Shown here piece by piece: positions 1-12,030 of a stretch of DNA of 64,000 bases (the stretch's first letter is position 1; the number at the start of each line of letters is the position of its first letter). Origin of the DNA: Guyanagaster necrorhizus. Lineage: Eukaryota > Basidiomycota > Agaricomycetes > Agaricales > Physalacriaceae. The notes under the pieces were generated by a model. The model did not search any database and was not told the origin of the DNA. It saw only the letters and a program-made list of their open reading frames with translations. Location of the stretch: contig NW_025064898.1 of the NCBI RefSeq assembly GCF_019112545.1, positions 773,993-837,992 of the forward strand, written 5' to 3'. Both the position numbers and the translations under genes were made by a program.

Positions 1-712
1 CTCCTTATGGCGTAGAATGAATTCAGAAGCAGTTAGCAGTACAGTAGCCAATACATTGTGTTCCGAGAGGCAGTGCAAGTCCTGGGGGTCCTTCTGAGCC
101 TTAAAAGGCCCGACGCGTGTAGCACAAGTCGCTCTACAAAGACTCCTAAAGCCGTGGGGGTGCTAAGATTTCTTGAAATTTTTCCATTGGTAACGAGGCA
201 GTGAACTGACGTACTAGCCCCAACAATGAGCATAGCGTCGCCGTGACTGGCAAAGGCAGCGCCAGTACAGCAGTCCATGGAGAAGGGTTGTCTCCAAATG
301 CAGAATACTTCCAAGCCGAAAAAAAAAAACCCCCGCAGTGATCACTGGAAAAATGTCTGATGATCCGGAGGCCGCTCCGCATGGGCTTGGCTGCCGAAGA
401 CAAAAAATGTAGAAATTCGAGCTTTTAGATAATAACTCAGTACAGTACCCGGCCAGATACTCCATCAGTGGTACATGGCGCGAATTGTGATAGACGCCAT
501 GCAACCGTTGGGGCGCTTAGCATACGATGAGTTTTAAAATGAATTTCCAAAAGGAGGAGATGTGCCGGAGGCAGTGCGCCAAGCCTTCCAGAATATCTCT
601 TTTCCACAATGACGACCTCCACAGCACAACCACGACTTCCTTCCCGTCCCTTCGCCTCTCCCACAACGCATGAGGACTCTCATTAGCTCCTCTTACAGTC
701 GAACAACACACA
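1..712. other. Upstream region of the Ca2+-ATPase gene
   Basis: No gene is supported here. Open frames in this stretch are short, overlap one another on the minus strand, and resemble no family I know. The last part must hold the promoter and 5' leader of the Ca2+-ATPase starting at 713. I saw no convincing TATA box. One ACGCGT occurs near 113-118 but is far from the start and probably chance. The window may begin in the flank of a neighbouring gene that is out of view. Confidence 0.5.
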
Positions 713-3700
713 ATGGAGTCCCATGATCACTCGACGAGCCCTGCAATCATCATCGAGGATGCTACTTCAACAGGCGAGAGATCCAGCGGCAACGAGGCCG
801 TCATTTCCACACCTCTTACACCAAACGATGGCAGCAATCGAGGTTTGTTGTCGCCGCTGCATATCCCTAGGCAGACGCGTAATTCCGTCGAGGTTCACTC
901 GCCAGGGACACCTTCAGATATGTCCGACACATCGTCTGTCCCGCCATCACCCACTCTTTCCAGCTCTTCCGGTCCTTACCCAACAACGCTCGCTTTACGG
1001 GAAAACCAGCCTGAACTTCGTTTCAATTCAAGCCTTCTTTCACCTGACTCGCCCATACACAACCGTAAGGCTAGTGTGGGAACTCTCACAAGCTCGAATG
1101 AAGGAACAGTTGTGGAAGAGCATCGCAGTGAAAAGTCTGCTTCTGGTTCTGATACACACAGTTACACGCAGTACGACGCGTCGCGTTCGCCCTCCCGTGA
1201 AAGGACACAGAGCGCGTCGCCTGAGAGGAGGCCTGAGGTGCAGAAAGAGGAGAAAGATCAGTCAATGGAGAAAGGGAAGAAGAAAACGAAAATGAAAAAA
1301 GACGATGAGGAGGAGGAAGATCCAGCCGGTCATCGAGCAGAACTAAAGCAAGATGCCAATTTTGACCCCACACCTTTCCGTTTCAAGCCTTACCAGCTGG
1401 CTCACATGCTTGACCCCAAGAACTTGGATACCCTACAGGACATAGGTGGAACCTCTGGTCTACTGCGCGGTCTGGGCTCCGATAGCATCCATGGGCTCGG
1501 CTCAGGTCCAGGGCGTGCTGATGGTCGGCCAGGCGCTGGGGATGGTGCTTCCGACCGACATGATCCTGAGAGGGAGGTGCCTGCCATCACTCTCACCGAG
1601 CCTGGCGGGGATGTTCATTCCACCCATGCCTCTGATATTGACGACGAAGCTGCATTCGCGGCTTCGTTCGATGACCGTCGGCGCGTTTACGGGCCCAATG
1701 TATTGCCCGAGCGTCGTAGCAAATCCTTGTTGCAGCTTATGTGGACAGCCCTCAAGGACAAAGTTTTGGTATATTCCTCTCTCGTGTAACACATATCATA
1801 TCGTCTTATCTTTTCCAATCAAGATTTTACTATCTATTGCTGCTGTTGTCTCTCTTGCTCTCGGGTTCTTTCAAGATTTCGGTGTCACTCGAGATGCAAG
1901 CGACGGTCCTCCGGTCGATTGGGTGGAAGGTGTTGCCATTATGGTTGCTATCATCATTGTCGTAAGCATGTCACCTCATCGTTCTCGCACAGCCTTTTCT
2001 GACATCGTGGGATAAAAGGTGGTCGTCGGTTCTTTGAACGACTGGCAGAAGGAGCGCCAATTCAAATCTTTGAATGAACGAAAGGAGGAACGTGGCGTTA
2101 AGGTCATTCGTGACGGTGTTGAGAAAGTTATTGATATCAAAGTATGTAATCACTGGTCCGACTTGCTCTTTCGACTCACCTTACTCTCAGCAAGTTGTAG
2201 TCGGTGATATCGCATTACTGGAGCCGGGCGAGATTGTTCCCTGCGATGGTGTGTTCTTAGGAGGACATAACGTCAGATGCGACGAGTCTGGTGCCACGGG
2301 CGAATCAGACGCGATCAAGAAGGTCACCTTCGAAGAATGCAAGTCTATGCTCCACAAACGAGAAGAGGCGGCGGGTCACGCAGCCGACCTGGCACATACA
2401 GACTGTTTCATCGTTAGCGGTTCGAAGATATTGGAAGGTGTTGGCAAGTATGTCGTTGTTGCTGTTGGAACTAAAAGTTTTAATGGCAGAATTATGATGG
2501 GTACGTACGTTCATCATGTCAGTTTTGGAACACTAATCTCATTTCCGGTTTCATTAGCATTGCGAGGCGGTGGGGAAAATACGCCTCTTCAGCTCAAGCT
2601 GAATTTTCTAGCCGAACTGATTGCCAAACTTGGCAGTTTGGCAGGGCTGATATTATTTTCCGCTTTAATGATTCGGTTTTTCGTGCAGTTGGGTGCTGGC
2701 GAACCTGTCCGGTTTGTTCAATTCATTTTTTTAAAAAAATGTTTATATGATACTCTGACTGATGCCTCGGACAGTTCGGCGAACGAAAAGGGGATTGCTT
2801 TTGTGAATATCCTGATCATCTCAGTAACACTGATTGTTGTTGCTGTTCCAGAAGGTTTGTTTTGATATGATTACGGTGATATTTATCGATAATGATTCCG
2901 CTTCTGCTGCAGGTCTACCGCTAGCGGTTACTCTCGCACTGGCTTTTGCGACGAAACGAATGACTTACGAAAACTTATTGGTACGGGTCCTGGGATCTTG
3001 CGAAACTATGGCGAACGCATCAGTCGTTTGTACAGACAAGACCGGTACCCTTACACAAAACGTAATGACTGTTGTTGCTGGGTCTGTCGGCGTCCATGCC
3101 AAGTTTGTACGCCAGCTAGAGGAGAATCAAACACGCACGAACGTCGGCGAGGAAGAGCCCGGTCACCGCAAGCATCCTCACGATTTTTCCATTGATCAAT
3201 CGCAGCTCAATGATACTATGACTCCTGCATTACGATCCCTTTTTAACGAGGCTATCGCGGTGAACTCGACTGCGTTTCAGGACATCGATCCAGAATCTGG
3301 AGCGATCATTTTCGTTGGTAGCAAGACGGAGACAGCCCTCCTCAAGTTTGCACGAGAGTTGGGATGGGCAGATTTCAAGAAGACTCGAGACGGCTCGAAC
3401 ATCATCCAAATGATTCCCTTTTCTAGCGAGCGCAAGGCGATGGGAGTCGTTGTCAAACTGGGAGAGAAGAAGTGGCGCTTCTATGTTAAAGGCGCGAGTG
3501 AGATTTTGTCGAGGAAGTGTACCCACTATGTCGTCGTACAGAAGCCTGGGAACCCCAGCCCCGTGCAGGACGACGTTGAAGTAACACCAATTGACGACCA
3601 CTCAGCCGATAACATTGCTCGCACCATCATTTTCTATGCGAACCAGACTTTGCGAACGATCGCCTTGTGCTATAGGGATTTTGACGCTTGGCCGCCTCCC

Positions 3701-5469
3701 AATTCTGTCCACGATGAGCAAAATGAAGTATGCTAGCTTTGTTGTACACAATGAATTTTTGTGTGGCTAATATCGTAATTCATAGGTTGAATACGCCTCC
3801 CTCGCGCATGATCTAACCCTCATCGGTATCACAGGCATTGAAGATCCGCTTCGTGACGGTGTCCGCGACGCCGTCGCTAAGTGTCACAAGGCTGGCGTTA
3901 CTGTAAAGATGTGCACGGGTGACAACGTCCTTACTGCACGCTCAATTGCATCACAGTGCGGAATATATACTAGTGGCGGTATCATCATGGAAGGACCCAT
4001 TTTTCGGAAACTTGACCGCAATGACATGCTTGAGATCGTTCCTCGACTCCAAGTATTGGCGCGTTCTTCTCCGGAGGACAAGAAGCTCCTTGTTGAGACT
4101 CTCAAGTCGCTCGGTGAAATTGTCGGTGTCACCGGTGATGGCACCAACGATGGTCCTGCACTAAAGACTGCAAATGTCGGATTCTCGATGGGTATTGCAG
4201 GGACGGAAGTTGCGAAAGAGGCATCGGATATCATTCTAATGGATGACAACTTTTCATCGATCGTGAAGGCTATCATTTGGGGACGCTGTGTCAACGACGC
4301 GGTCCGGAAATTCTTGCAGTTCCAGATATCTACCAACATTACGGCCGTTATTATCACTTTTGTGACGGCAGTTGCATCTACTGACGAGGAGCCTGTCCTT
4401 ACGGCAGTTCAGCTGCTGTGGATCAATATCATCATGGACACTTTCGCTGCACTAGCTCTTGCTACGGATCCCGCAACAGAAAAGCTGCTTGATCGTAAGC
4501 CAGATAAAAAGACTGCGCCGCTATTTTCTGCGGACATGTATAAAATGATTTTGTTCCAATCGATCTATCAGATCACCATCTCGCTGGTCTTCCACTTCCT
4601 TGGCCTTCAAATTCTTGGACTCGATGGGAGTGATCACAACGATACCGTTGTGCAGACTTTGGTATTCAACGCCTTTGTTTTCGCGCAAATCTTCAACTCG
4701 GTCAATTGCCGACGATTAGACAGAAAGCTTAACGTATTTGAGGGGATTACGAAAAACTACTACTTCATTGGTATCACACTTATCGGTAAGTTGGTATTGT
4801 TTTTTGGGGTCATGCTAACGTCTTTTTGAATAGAAATTGCTGTGCAAATACTTATCGTCTTTGTCGGAGGTGCTGCATTTGAGGTCACCCGTGTTGGCGG
4901 TCGGGAATGGGGTATTTCTCTAGCTTTGGGCGTTGTTTCGATACCACTGGGTGTAGCTGTTCGGCTGATGCCTACGAAACCATTTGAGAAGGTCTTCAAG
5001 AAGCTGGGACTCCTTGGAGGAAGCGAAATTCTCCCGACTAAGAATGCTGACACTGAAGGATGGACTGGTGCGATCACTGTCGTTAGAGACAACCTCGGGA
5101 CGTTTGCGAATCTGAGAGGTGGTCGAGTTCGTTCGTCGTCGTTTGTGGTCAAGAGCCGCCGGGCAACCTTGTCTGATGACCAAGGGCCCATGAGATTGTT
5201 AGTATTATTCTTTTTGTTTTGAAGGACATCTCACAGACTGCGTTTGGGTTTCCAGATCGTCACTCCTTACAATGGCACCAACAATGATGGCGGGCGCTGT
5301 AGCTGCTGGTCACAGCTACATCAAGTCCGGTAATCTGTCGGATCCTGCGCACAATGACCCATCTGTGTCATCTGCCGCACTATGGGAGGGTAAACTCCAA
5401 TTACATCCAGATACCCCGAGGAACGATCCCGTGTACAAGAAATTCGGTGGTCAGCAGAATATGGTGTGA
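713..5469 (+). CDS. PMC1: P-type Ca2+-transporting ATPase, PMC1/PMCA type (IIB)
   Basis: Pumps Ca2+ out of the cytosol by ATP hydrolysis, in fungi usually into the vacuole. Spliced model of ten exons: 713-1768, 1824-1961, 2019-2141, 2191-2500, 2558-2711, 2775-2854, 2913-3727, 3786-4785, 4834-5197, 5256-5469; all phases agree and give about 1,417 residues. Diagnostic motifs: the M4 Ca2+-site motif PEGLPLAVTLALA across the exon 6/7 junction, the phosphorylation site DKTGTLTQN (Asp near residue 662), the nucleotide-domain KGASE, and the hinge motif TGDGTNDGPALK, followed by the IIB-type stretch KEASDIILMDDNFSSI. The long N-terminal 250 residues are Ser/Pro-rich and then highly charged, as in many fungal homologues. 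PEGLP and the sequence after the hinge separate it from SERCA and PMR1 pumps. Membrane location (vacuole versus plasma membrane) is inferred from the family only. The start is the first in-frame ATG of the long first exon. Confidence 0.95.
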
Positions 5470-5762
5470 TTGCTCACTCATCCTTTCCTAGGTCTGCTTT
5501 TTAGATTTATATCTTGCGCTCTCATATCAATCACACACTGTGTAGCATACTCGTCATGTCAGCTAGTCACTAGAAATATCATACACGCTTTTAATACATT
5601 TTAGAGCGGCACCGTACGTTTCCGTGACTCCAACCAAATCGAGTCATGGCTTAGGTAATGCATAACGGCCTTGCAGGTAACCACCACCATCACCACTATT
5701 CTGCGTGTGCTGTCGCTTCACCACTAGCGCATCAGCCAGATCAAAACACCAACGACCGCAAT

Positions 5763-6410
5763 ATGCCCAAGGTACGTTGCTTCATCTTTGCATCGGTTTT
5801 CAGTTGACTCAACATTGGGGGTTCAGAATAAAGGAAAGGTGCGCATAACACATTTCTTTCGGCATTGGAATTTTACATCGATACTATCCAGGGAGGCAAA
5901 AATCGTCGCCGAGGAAAGAATGAAAATGACGATGACAAGCGTGAACTTGTATTCCGAGAGGATGGGCAGGAATACGCCCAAGTGACAAAGATGCTGGGGA
6001 ATGGACGGCTGGAAGCCCAGTGCTTTGATGGCGAGAAGCGGCTAGCACATATCCGAGGAAAGATGAGGAAAAAGGTACGTCTCTTCATTCGACAGTGTCC
6101 AGGGCAGTTTGTTGACAGCGTGCAGGTATGGATTAACCAAGGAGATATTGTCCTCCTTTCGCTCCGGGACTTCCAAGATGACAAAGCCGATGTGATTGTC
6201 AAGTATACCGCTGACGAGGCAAGAAATCGTGCGTCTTTTTCCTCCCTTTTTTAGCGCGCTCGTCGTCGATATGTTTTGGCTGCAGTCAAAGCGTACGGTG
6301 AGTTGCCGGAGAACGCAAAAATCAACGAAACGGATACGTTTGGTGAGGAAGATGGCGAATGTACATTTGAGTTTGGAGATGAGGGCGAGGTCGACATTGA
6401 CGATATCTAA
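5763..6410 (+). CDS. TIF11: Translation initiation factor eIF1A
   Basis: Binds the 40S subunit with eIF1 and helps scanning and start-codon choice. Five exons: 5763-5771, 5827-5838, 5892-6074, 6126-6228, 6286-6410, giving 143 residues, a normal length. The protein begins [19 protein letters not shown], the typical basic N-terminal tail; the OB fold follows ([52 protein letters not shown]), and the C-terminal tail is acidic and ends GEVDIDDI, as in eIF1A. The first exon codes only three residues and the second exon only four (12 nt); both are needed to rebuild the conserved N-terminus. It lies 293 bp downstream of the Ca2+-ATPase stop on the same strand; the stretch between has no visible gene. 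Confidence 0.96.
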
Positions 6411-7424
6411 GCGTTGCATTCATGATGTACGTGCTTTCCTCTGGGCCTTTTTTTCGTAGCTGACTCTAGGCTCAGTGTAATCTGCGTTTCTATGCCTGTA
6501 CTTTACTCAGTAGAGGATATTCACCGCCAAGGCTATCATACGGTATTCATGTTGTATTCATGCCCTGAAACATTCTTGCCTGGCTGTAACAATGGACGTC
6601 GCAATGTCATGGACCTGTGTTGTGCACGCATTGCATAAGAATATGAGAGATGATACGTTGATGGACGTTTGAATTTGAATGCGCGCGCAGCAGACTCGAT
6701 ATTTCGCGGACGACAACAAGTTCGTGTGGCTTACCTCGCTCCGGCGTATTCGGTACATCGAAACAAGGCGACGCTTTTTCCGTCGTTATGTGAGTAATAT
6801 TTGAGCTTCCTCTCTATCGCAGATCAGGTGGAGGACGATATTGTTCTTGTATGCTTTTCTTCATTTCAATCTTGAAAGTTGATATACTAACGCAGATACT
6901 ATACGACTCTGACGACATTGTCGGTGAGCCTATCGACTTCTTCCCCGCTAATCCTGTGCCGGAAATCTTGTTGTCTTCTCCATTTTAACGAAGGCCCAGG
7001 AGACGCGTCCTCGATTACTTCGACATATTGAAACTTTGCCATCCGGACTAGCTCGTGGCCTCGTCCACTTGTATAGCTGTTCCTCGTTGATCTCCATTTG
7101 CACCGAACACAGAGGAACGCTCCGTCGGAAGAGTGCAGCATTACCTGATAAGCGCCTGTGCCTCACCTTGTACATACAACCATGCCGATACCTTACACCA
7201 AAACCTCTACAATCAGCCAAGGCACCACTCTCCCGACGGAACCGTTGCGTCCGCGTCTGCATAGCTGGATTCAAATCAAAGTTGACGACGACGAACCCGA
7301 TGTGCCATCTCAGATTCAGAGTCTGATTCGCAATGTTGCTTGTACCTGGAGACTCAGGACTGTGGAGTTGATATCGCCGTGCGTTAACTTCGTTCATCTT
7401 CCTTGTGCCACCTTTGAAACGACA
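6411..7424. other. Intergenic, no supported gene
   Basis: This 1-kb stretch follows the eIF1A stop. It holds several possible splice-like signals (for example around 6791-6831 and 6849-6898), but joining them gives no protein I recognise. It may contain the worn-down 5' part of the kinase-like gene that becomes recognisable at about 7425. Base composition and CpG content are like those of the neighbouring genes, so this is not the transposon block seen further right. Confidence 0.4.
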
Positions 7425-7905
7425 CTAGCCTTAGGCAAATATTCTTGTCATGGATGATTTGTGCTCCTGTTCTGCAGATTTTGGCTTTTCCTTGTTCGGG
7501 AATCACAGGCTCCCGACAGCTCTTCTAGGATGTGCAAAGGAAGCCCCCCCCCCCGAGTACATGAATTCTACACTATTTGATCAATCATACATCACAGCTA
7601 GGGATGTCTATGCCTATGGATGCATTCTTGTCGAGGTAGGACCAACAGTGCACCGTCACCACGCTCTTATGGCATTTTCCCAAATCTTTACTGGCAAGCC
7701 ACCTTTAAGTGATATCAAGAAAGAAGCTCGTGTTATACACGAGACCCTAACAAATGGAAGTCTCCACCGAGACCACCGTTAAACGTTTTCCCGGACGATG
7801 GACTGGTCACTCGTAACGGCTCACAACTTTGTCGAGTCAGCGGCCAGACGCGAAACAGATTTCAGTAATCTTAGCACAAGCAACCCTCAGGCCTGTGAAG
7901 ATTTA
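7425..7905 (+). pseudogene. Fragment of a TKL-like protein kinase
   Basis: Only the C-lobe part of a kinase is left. In one frame (about 7437-7780) one reads NILVMDD, then ADFGFSL (DFG of subdomain VII), a PPEY in place of the APE motif after a run of cytosines, RDVYAYGCILVEV (subdomain IX) and FTGKPPLSDIK, which is the pattern of the large agaricomycete tyrosine-kinase-like family. The last conserved piece, SQRPDAKQISVIL (subdomain XI), is in another frame from 7829. The ATP-binding lobe and the HRDLK-type catalytic loop are missing. Frameshift plus missing catalytic residues make a working kinase unlikely. A spliced gene with unseen introns is the alternative, but I could not build one. Confidence 0.6.
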
Positions 7906-8709
7906 CTTGGCGCACGTTCTGTCTTGGAGGACAAAGCAGGCTTCCCGGACGATGATCTCTTTGTCCTCGACATGCCATCCTGGGAGTGTCAATCCTCGGA
8001 CTCGAAGGATGACATATCCAAAGGAAGGGAATTATGAGCCTCTTGTGCCTCCTCAAATTCCCTTCTCATCTATGGACAGCATCAATGACGCCCTCTTTGT
8101 ACCCTGACAGGACTTGGTACGATACCGTTATAGCACCAAGAGCAGTACAAAGAGATGGGTATTCAGATCAAGAAGCCTCTCCAGATATTAACGTTTCAGA
8201 CGGACGTGAAAACCTTCTTTGCCAAGTCATCTCCCTGGACCTTGAAAGCTTACCTGCTGCCTCAAGCAGGGAGAGAGAGGCCACCCCCACTTGCCAAAGC
8301 TCATCTACTCAGACAACACCTTCCAGCGGCAAGTGCCGTCGATCCTCGAGCCCAGAGGAGCCTCTCACATCTTACTCAGCTAGTCCAATCCCGGAAACCG
8401 AAACCATACATCTCGAATGTGAAGGGACTGAAGTTCCCCACGCGAAGGGCATTAGAATGGGAGAACCTGAAGATGGGCATGCGCAGCATTAGAACAACTC
8501 TGGTATAGTATAGTTACGATACAGAATCTACTACCCTCTCGCACTGATAATCTTATAGCGATCAAAGAAACAGTTGGACGAGACAAACAGATGTTTTATT
8601 GTGGCGGGCAACCAAGTATCCAGTATAACACAACATAGAAGAGAAAAAAGAAGAAACGAGAGAACACTAGGATAGATAGATAGGTCGAAATTTTTGTAAA
8701 TGCCCATGA
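7906..8709. other. Intergenic, possible kinase remnant and PCNA 3' flank
   Basis: Open frames of about 90-150 codons occur on the plus strand but have no recognisable domain, and different frames look equally plausible. The left part may be the decayed C-terminal extension of the kinase fragment; the last 150 bases are the 3' flank of the minus-strand PCNA gene. Nothing else is visible. Confidence 0.4.
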
Positions 8710-10052
8710 TCAGTCATCTCCGATCTTTGGCGCGAGGTAGTACCGGATGTGTCCTTGGCCGAACTCGTACGACACCTGCAATTCGCGACACTTAGCTCGA
8801 TCCAAAACAAAGGAGAGTTGAGGTAGCTCACCAGCAACGGCACATCGTTGCTCATCATCAGCTGGACCTTTCCACACAAGCTCTGGCTCTTGGAAAAGTT
8901 GACCAAGTACTTCAGCGAGAACGTCAATGAGACATGCTGGTTCAACTCGATGATGACGCCCTCAAAGTCTTTATCGTCGTCCTTCTCCTTCTTCTTTCCT
9001 TTACCTTTCGAGGATGACGATGCGGTCTTGGCCTTCTTGCTGCTCGTCCCGTTCGCTTGCTGATGGCCATTGCGCGTCAGTTAAATGTAACACATATGAA
9101 CGCGACTTGACAAACCTTCTTCTTTCTCTTCTTTCCGCTCTCCTCGTCATCAGAGTTCTTCTCTTCATCGTCGTCACCCTCGGGTTTAAAGTCCTCATTG
9201 CCGTTTTCCTCTTCATCCTCCATCTCAACGTCTTCAGTGTCTTTCTCCTTCTTAACCTTGGTCTTCTCTTTCTTGGTCTTCTTTCCATCTTCGGCCTGCT
9301 CCTCGTCTTCGTCGTCGCCGTTTGCTTCCTCACCCTGCTCCTCTTCGGAGTCTTCGTCCTTCTTAGGCACTTTGCCAACGCCCTCCGTAGGCTTCAAAAG
9401 CACGCTTCCATTGGCAGCCTCTCCGTCACTAGCAAACCTCACGCCTTCCTTGCTAACTTCGATCCGCACACTTTCGCCGAGCAAAGACAGGTCTCTCACG
9501 ATCCTGCCGAACTCAACGGACGCCATTGTTACACGTGCATCGTAGTCAGTTTCTGGTATCCCAAGTGTGTCAGAGTCGATGTCCATCAGTTTCATGTCAT
9601 ACTCCGCTATGCGGTCGGTGTCTGCCAGTCGCTATCAGCATGCAGTACAAAGGGATATAGAACGTCCCCTCAGCTACTTACGTTTGGCTTCATATACCAA
9701 ATTCAGCACATCAGCTTCATCAGCGGCCTTGATTGTACATTCATCATCGTCCTTTGCGCATTTGAGGACCTTGGTGAGGCTGGCGAGGTTCACGCCCAGG
9801 GGCATTGGTCGGTCGCATCTATACCGCTTGAAGCCGGGCGCTTCTAGTAACACAGCAACCAATGCGACATGAGAATTGTCCATCGCCTGGAGGTTGATGC
9901 CCTCCTCATTGCACTCAAAGTTAGCGTCAGTGACGAGCTCTTTGATGGCTGCAGGAAGGGTCAGCAGTCGCGTCAAACAGCAATATAGTGGAAAGCCCAC
10001 CGTCTAGTAGTTTCTTGAGAACACTGGCTTCCTGGAGCTTGGCCTCGAGCAT
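8710..10052 (-). CDS. POL30: Proliferating cell nuclear antigen with a large internal Lys/Glu-rich insertion
   Basis: PCNA is the trimeric sliding clamp that tethers DNA polymerases and repair factors in the nucleus. Five exons on the minus strand: 10052-10001, 9948-9682, 9621-9116, 9059-8832, 8775-8710; about 372 residues, against roughly 260 in most species. The N-terminus is [20 protein letters not shown], the interdomain loop region is [17 protein letters not shown], the ubiquitin/SUMO lysine falls at residue 164 within SKEGVRF, and the C-terminus ends LAPKIGDD. The extra ~110 residues lie between about residues 189 and 308, replacing the short loop before the strand [13 protein letters not shown]. 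They are rich in Glu/Asp and Lys, include basic clusters such as GKKRKKK and GKGKKKEK, and are split by intron 3. All splice phases agree and the reading frame is open throughout. Divergent from TIM50 by 202 bp. Confidence 0.95.
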
Positions 10053-10254
10053 GGTGGGCGAGAAGGAAAAAGACGCGTTTGAGGGGTGGATGGTGGTGGT
10101 AAGAAAGAGACGCGTCGATTTTTCGCAGGGACCTCACGGGGCGTCACGTCACGCATAACAGTGGCGTGTTATGCCGTGTGCCGAGGGCTTCTGAGACAAA
10201 TATGGTCATACACAAACCTGGAATATTTTCCTTGTACTTCACTTATTCATCTTC
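10053..10254. promoter_or_regulatory. Divergent PCNA-TIM50 promoter with two ACGCGT boxes
   Basis: Only 202 bp separate the start codons of PCNA (minus) and TIM50 (plus). ACGCGT, the MluI cell-cycle box bound by the MBF complex in fungi, occurs at 10073-10078 and 10110-10115, that is 21 and 58 bp upstream of the PCNA ATG. PCNA is a classic MBF target in yeasts, so G1/S regulation is a reasonable inference. Both sites lie nearer PCNA than TIM50. Confidence 0.55.
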
Positions 10255-11839
10255 ATGTTCGCTCTTCTTTCGCGGCCTATTGCACGACGCTCCATCGGAT
10301 ATGCTGCACGACGTATGTCACAGATACCGCCAGGGCCTCCAAAGCCTCCACAGAAAGACGCACAGGACCACCCTCCGCCCAGCTCATTCCCCAGCCTTGA
10401 TATCATGCCAACAGAAGAACAGGAAGAACCTCGGCGGACGGGTGCACGGTCGCGGGACTCGGTAACATCTGCAGAGGCTCAGCGGAAGCAGGTAGGAAGG
10501 ATCTCGGCTGTTCTATTAGCGGTGCTGTTTGGATTCAATGTCGCGTACATGTCGAGAGACTGGAGTGAAGATGAATTGAAGGACAAAAGATTGGTACGTT
10601 GCTGGAATTTTTGTCCCCTGCTCTCAATAAAATTTTCCTAGACTTCCGAAAATGCTCCTTCAACACGATGGGGAAGAACGAAGGCGCGGTTCAAGTATAT
10701 GCTGGGGGTATGCTGCTGCTGGCTGGTGTCGATTCAAGTCTAACAACCCTCCTCACTGTACTAGTTCTTCAGTGAACCTGCATGGCCAGAACTTCTGCCT
10801 CCCCCATATCCAGCTCCGCACCAAAAACCATATACATTAATTGTATCTATCGACGACCTACTAGTTACTTCGATATGGGATGTACGTCTGCCACATTTGA
10901 TGCCCTTATCATCATCGTCTAAAATCCAATTCTAGCGTCAACATGGATGGCGAACGGCAAAACGACCTGGCGTAGACTATTTCCTTGCTTATATCTCTCA
11001 ATTCTATGAAGTGGTAATATTTACTACTCAACATCTTTATGTGCGTTTGGTTACTCCTCTACGCTACCCTTTCCAACCATACGCAGACTGCCGCACCTAT
11101 ACTCGATAAACTGGACAAATACGGATTTTTCATATCCCACCGTCTCCATCGAGAAGCCACCAGGTCGCTGAACGGACATGTTGTAAAGGTGTGAATGGAT
11201 ATAATGACGAGACCATCGTAAATAACCTGTTCCTAGGACTTATCATATCTTAATCGCGATTTGTCAAAAGTTGTCGTCCTCGACACGAACGCAGAGCACG
11301 TTTCCACCCATCCAGAGAACGCGATAATACTCCCCAAATGGCATGGGAACGAAAACGATCGCGGACTGGTAGCTATGATCCCCTTCTTAGAATCATTAGC
11401 CATCTACAAACCCGCCGACGTCCGTCCTATCATATCGGCGTATCAAGGGAAGGATATCCCCCTGGAATACGCCAAGAAGGAGGCAGAGGGAAAACAGAGG
11501 CATGTCGATGAATGGAAGAAGAAGAAGGGCTCACCGAATCCTTTTGCCGCCATGTTTGGCCTGGGCAGCCACACTGAGCCAGTACCACTGACCTATCTCG
11601 AGCAGAAGCGGAAGGAGGCCCAGCGCAACTACCTGGAGGAGCAGGCATACATTGAGAAAAATCGGGAACAGCTGGACAAGTTGCTGGAGCAGGACCGGCA
11701 GATGATGGCGGCCCAAGTGCCCGGCAATCTGTGGGACGCTATCGACCAAATGAAGGGTGGGCCTCCCAAGTCCAGTGTAGAGGTGGGTAAAGAAGAGAAG
11801 GGCAAGGAAGCCCAATCTCCTGCGCCTTCTGCGAAGTGA
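10255..11839 (+). CDS. TIM50: Mitochondrial import translocase subunit TIM50
   Basis: Receptor of the TIM23 complex in the inner membrane; binds presequences in the intermembrane space. Six exons: 10255-10593, 10642-10707, 10765-10881, 10936-11040, 11087-11188, 11237-11839, giving 443 residues. The N-terminus ([20 protein letters not shown]) is a basic, hydroxylated, acid-free matrix-targeting presequence; a membrane helix follows at about 83-99 ([16 protein letters not shown]). The FCP1/NIF-like domain is clear: IVSIDDLLV near residue 162, [32 protein letters not shown], and [10 protein letters not shown]. The acidic phosphatase signature is altered, as is usual in TIM50, so it is not expected to be an active phosphatase. 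The C-terminal part is charged and coiled-coil-like. The next gene converges on it with 191 bp between the two stops. Confidence 0.95.
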
Positions 11840-12030
11840 AGAACGTTGATTGCATTCACACCCATCTCAATACATTAGATTTTCATGGAACCATAGGCAT
11901 TAAGAATAATCAACTGTTAACACAGCGTATACAATATAATAAACACAAGAAAGCTTGGACATACCATAAAGCTCTACTGAACCATCTATCATAACAACTA
12001 TAAGTCGTACAGAGTGCGCAAACTTGACCT

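Noticed and set aside
113..118. ACGCGT upstream of the Ca2+-ATPase as an MCB element.
   Set aside because: The hexamer also occurs inside coding sequence in this window, and this one is about 600 bp from the start; I accept only those close to cell-cycle genes.
9014..9847. A 277-codon plus-strand frame opposite PCNA.
   Set aside because: It is the antisense shadow of the PCNA exons; the hydrophobic runs are the reverse of Lys/Glu codons.
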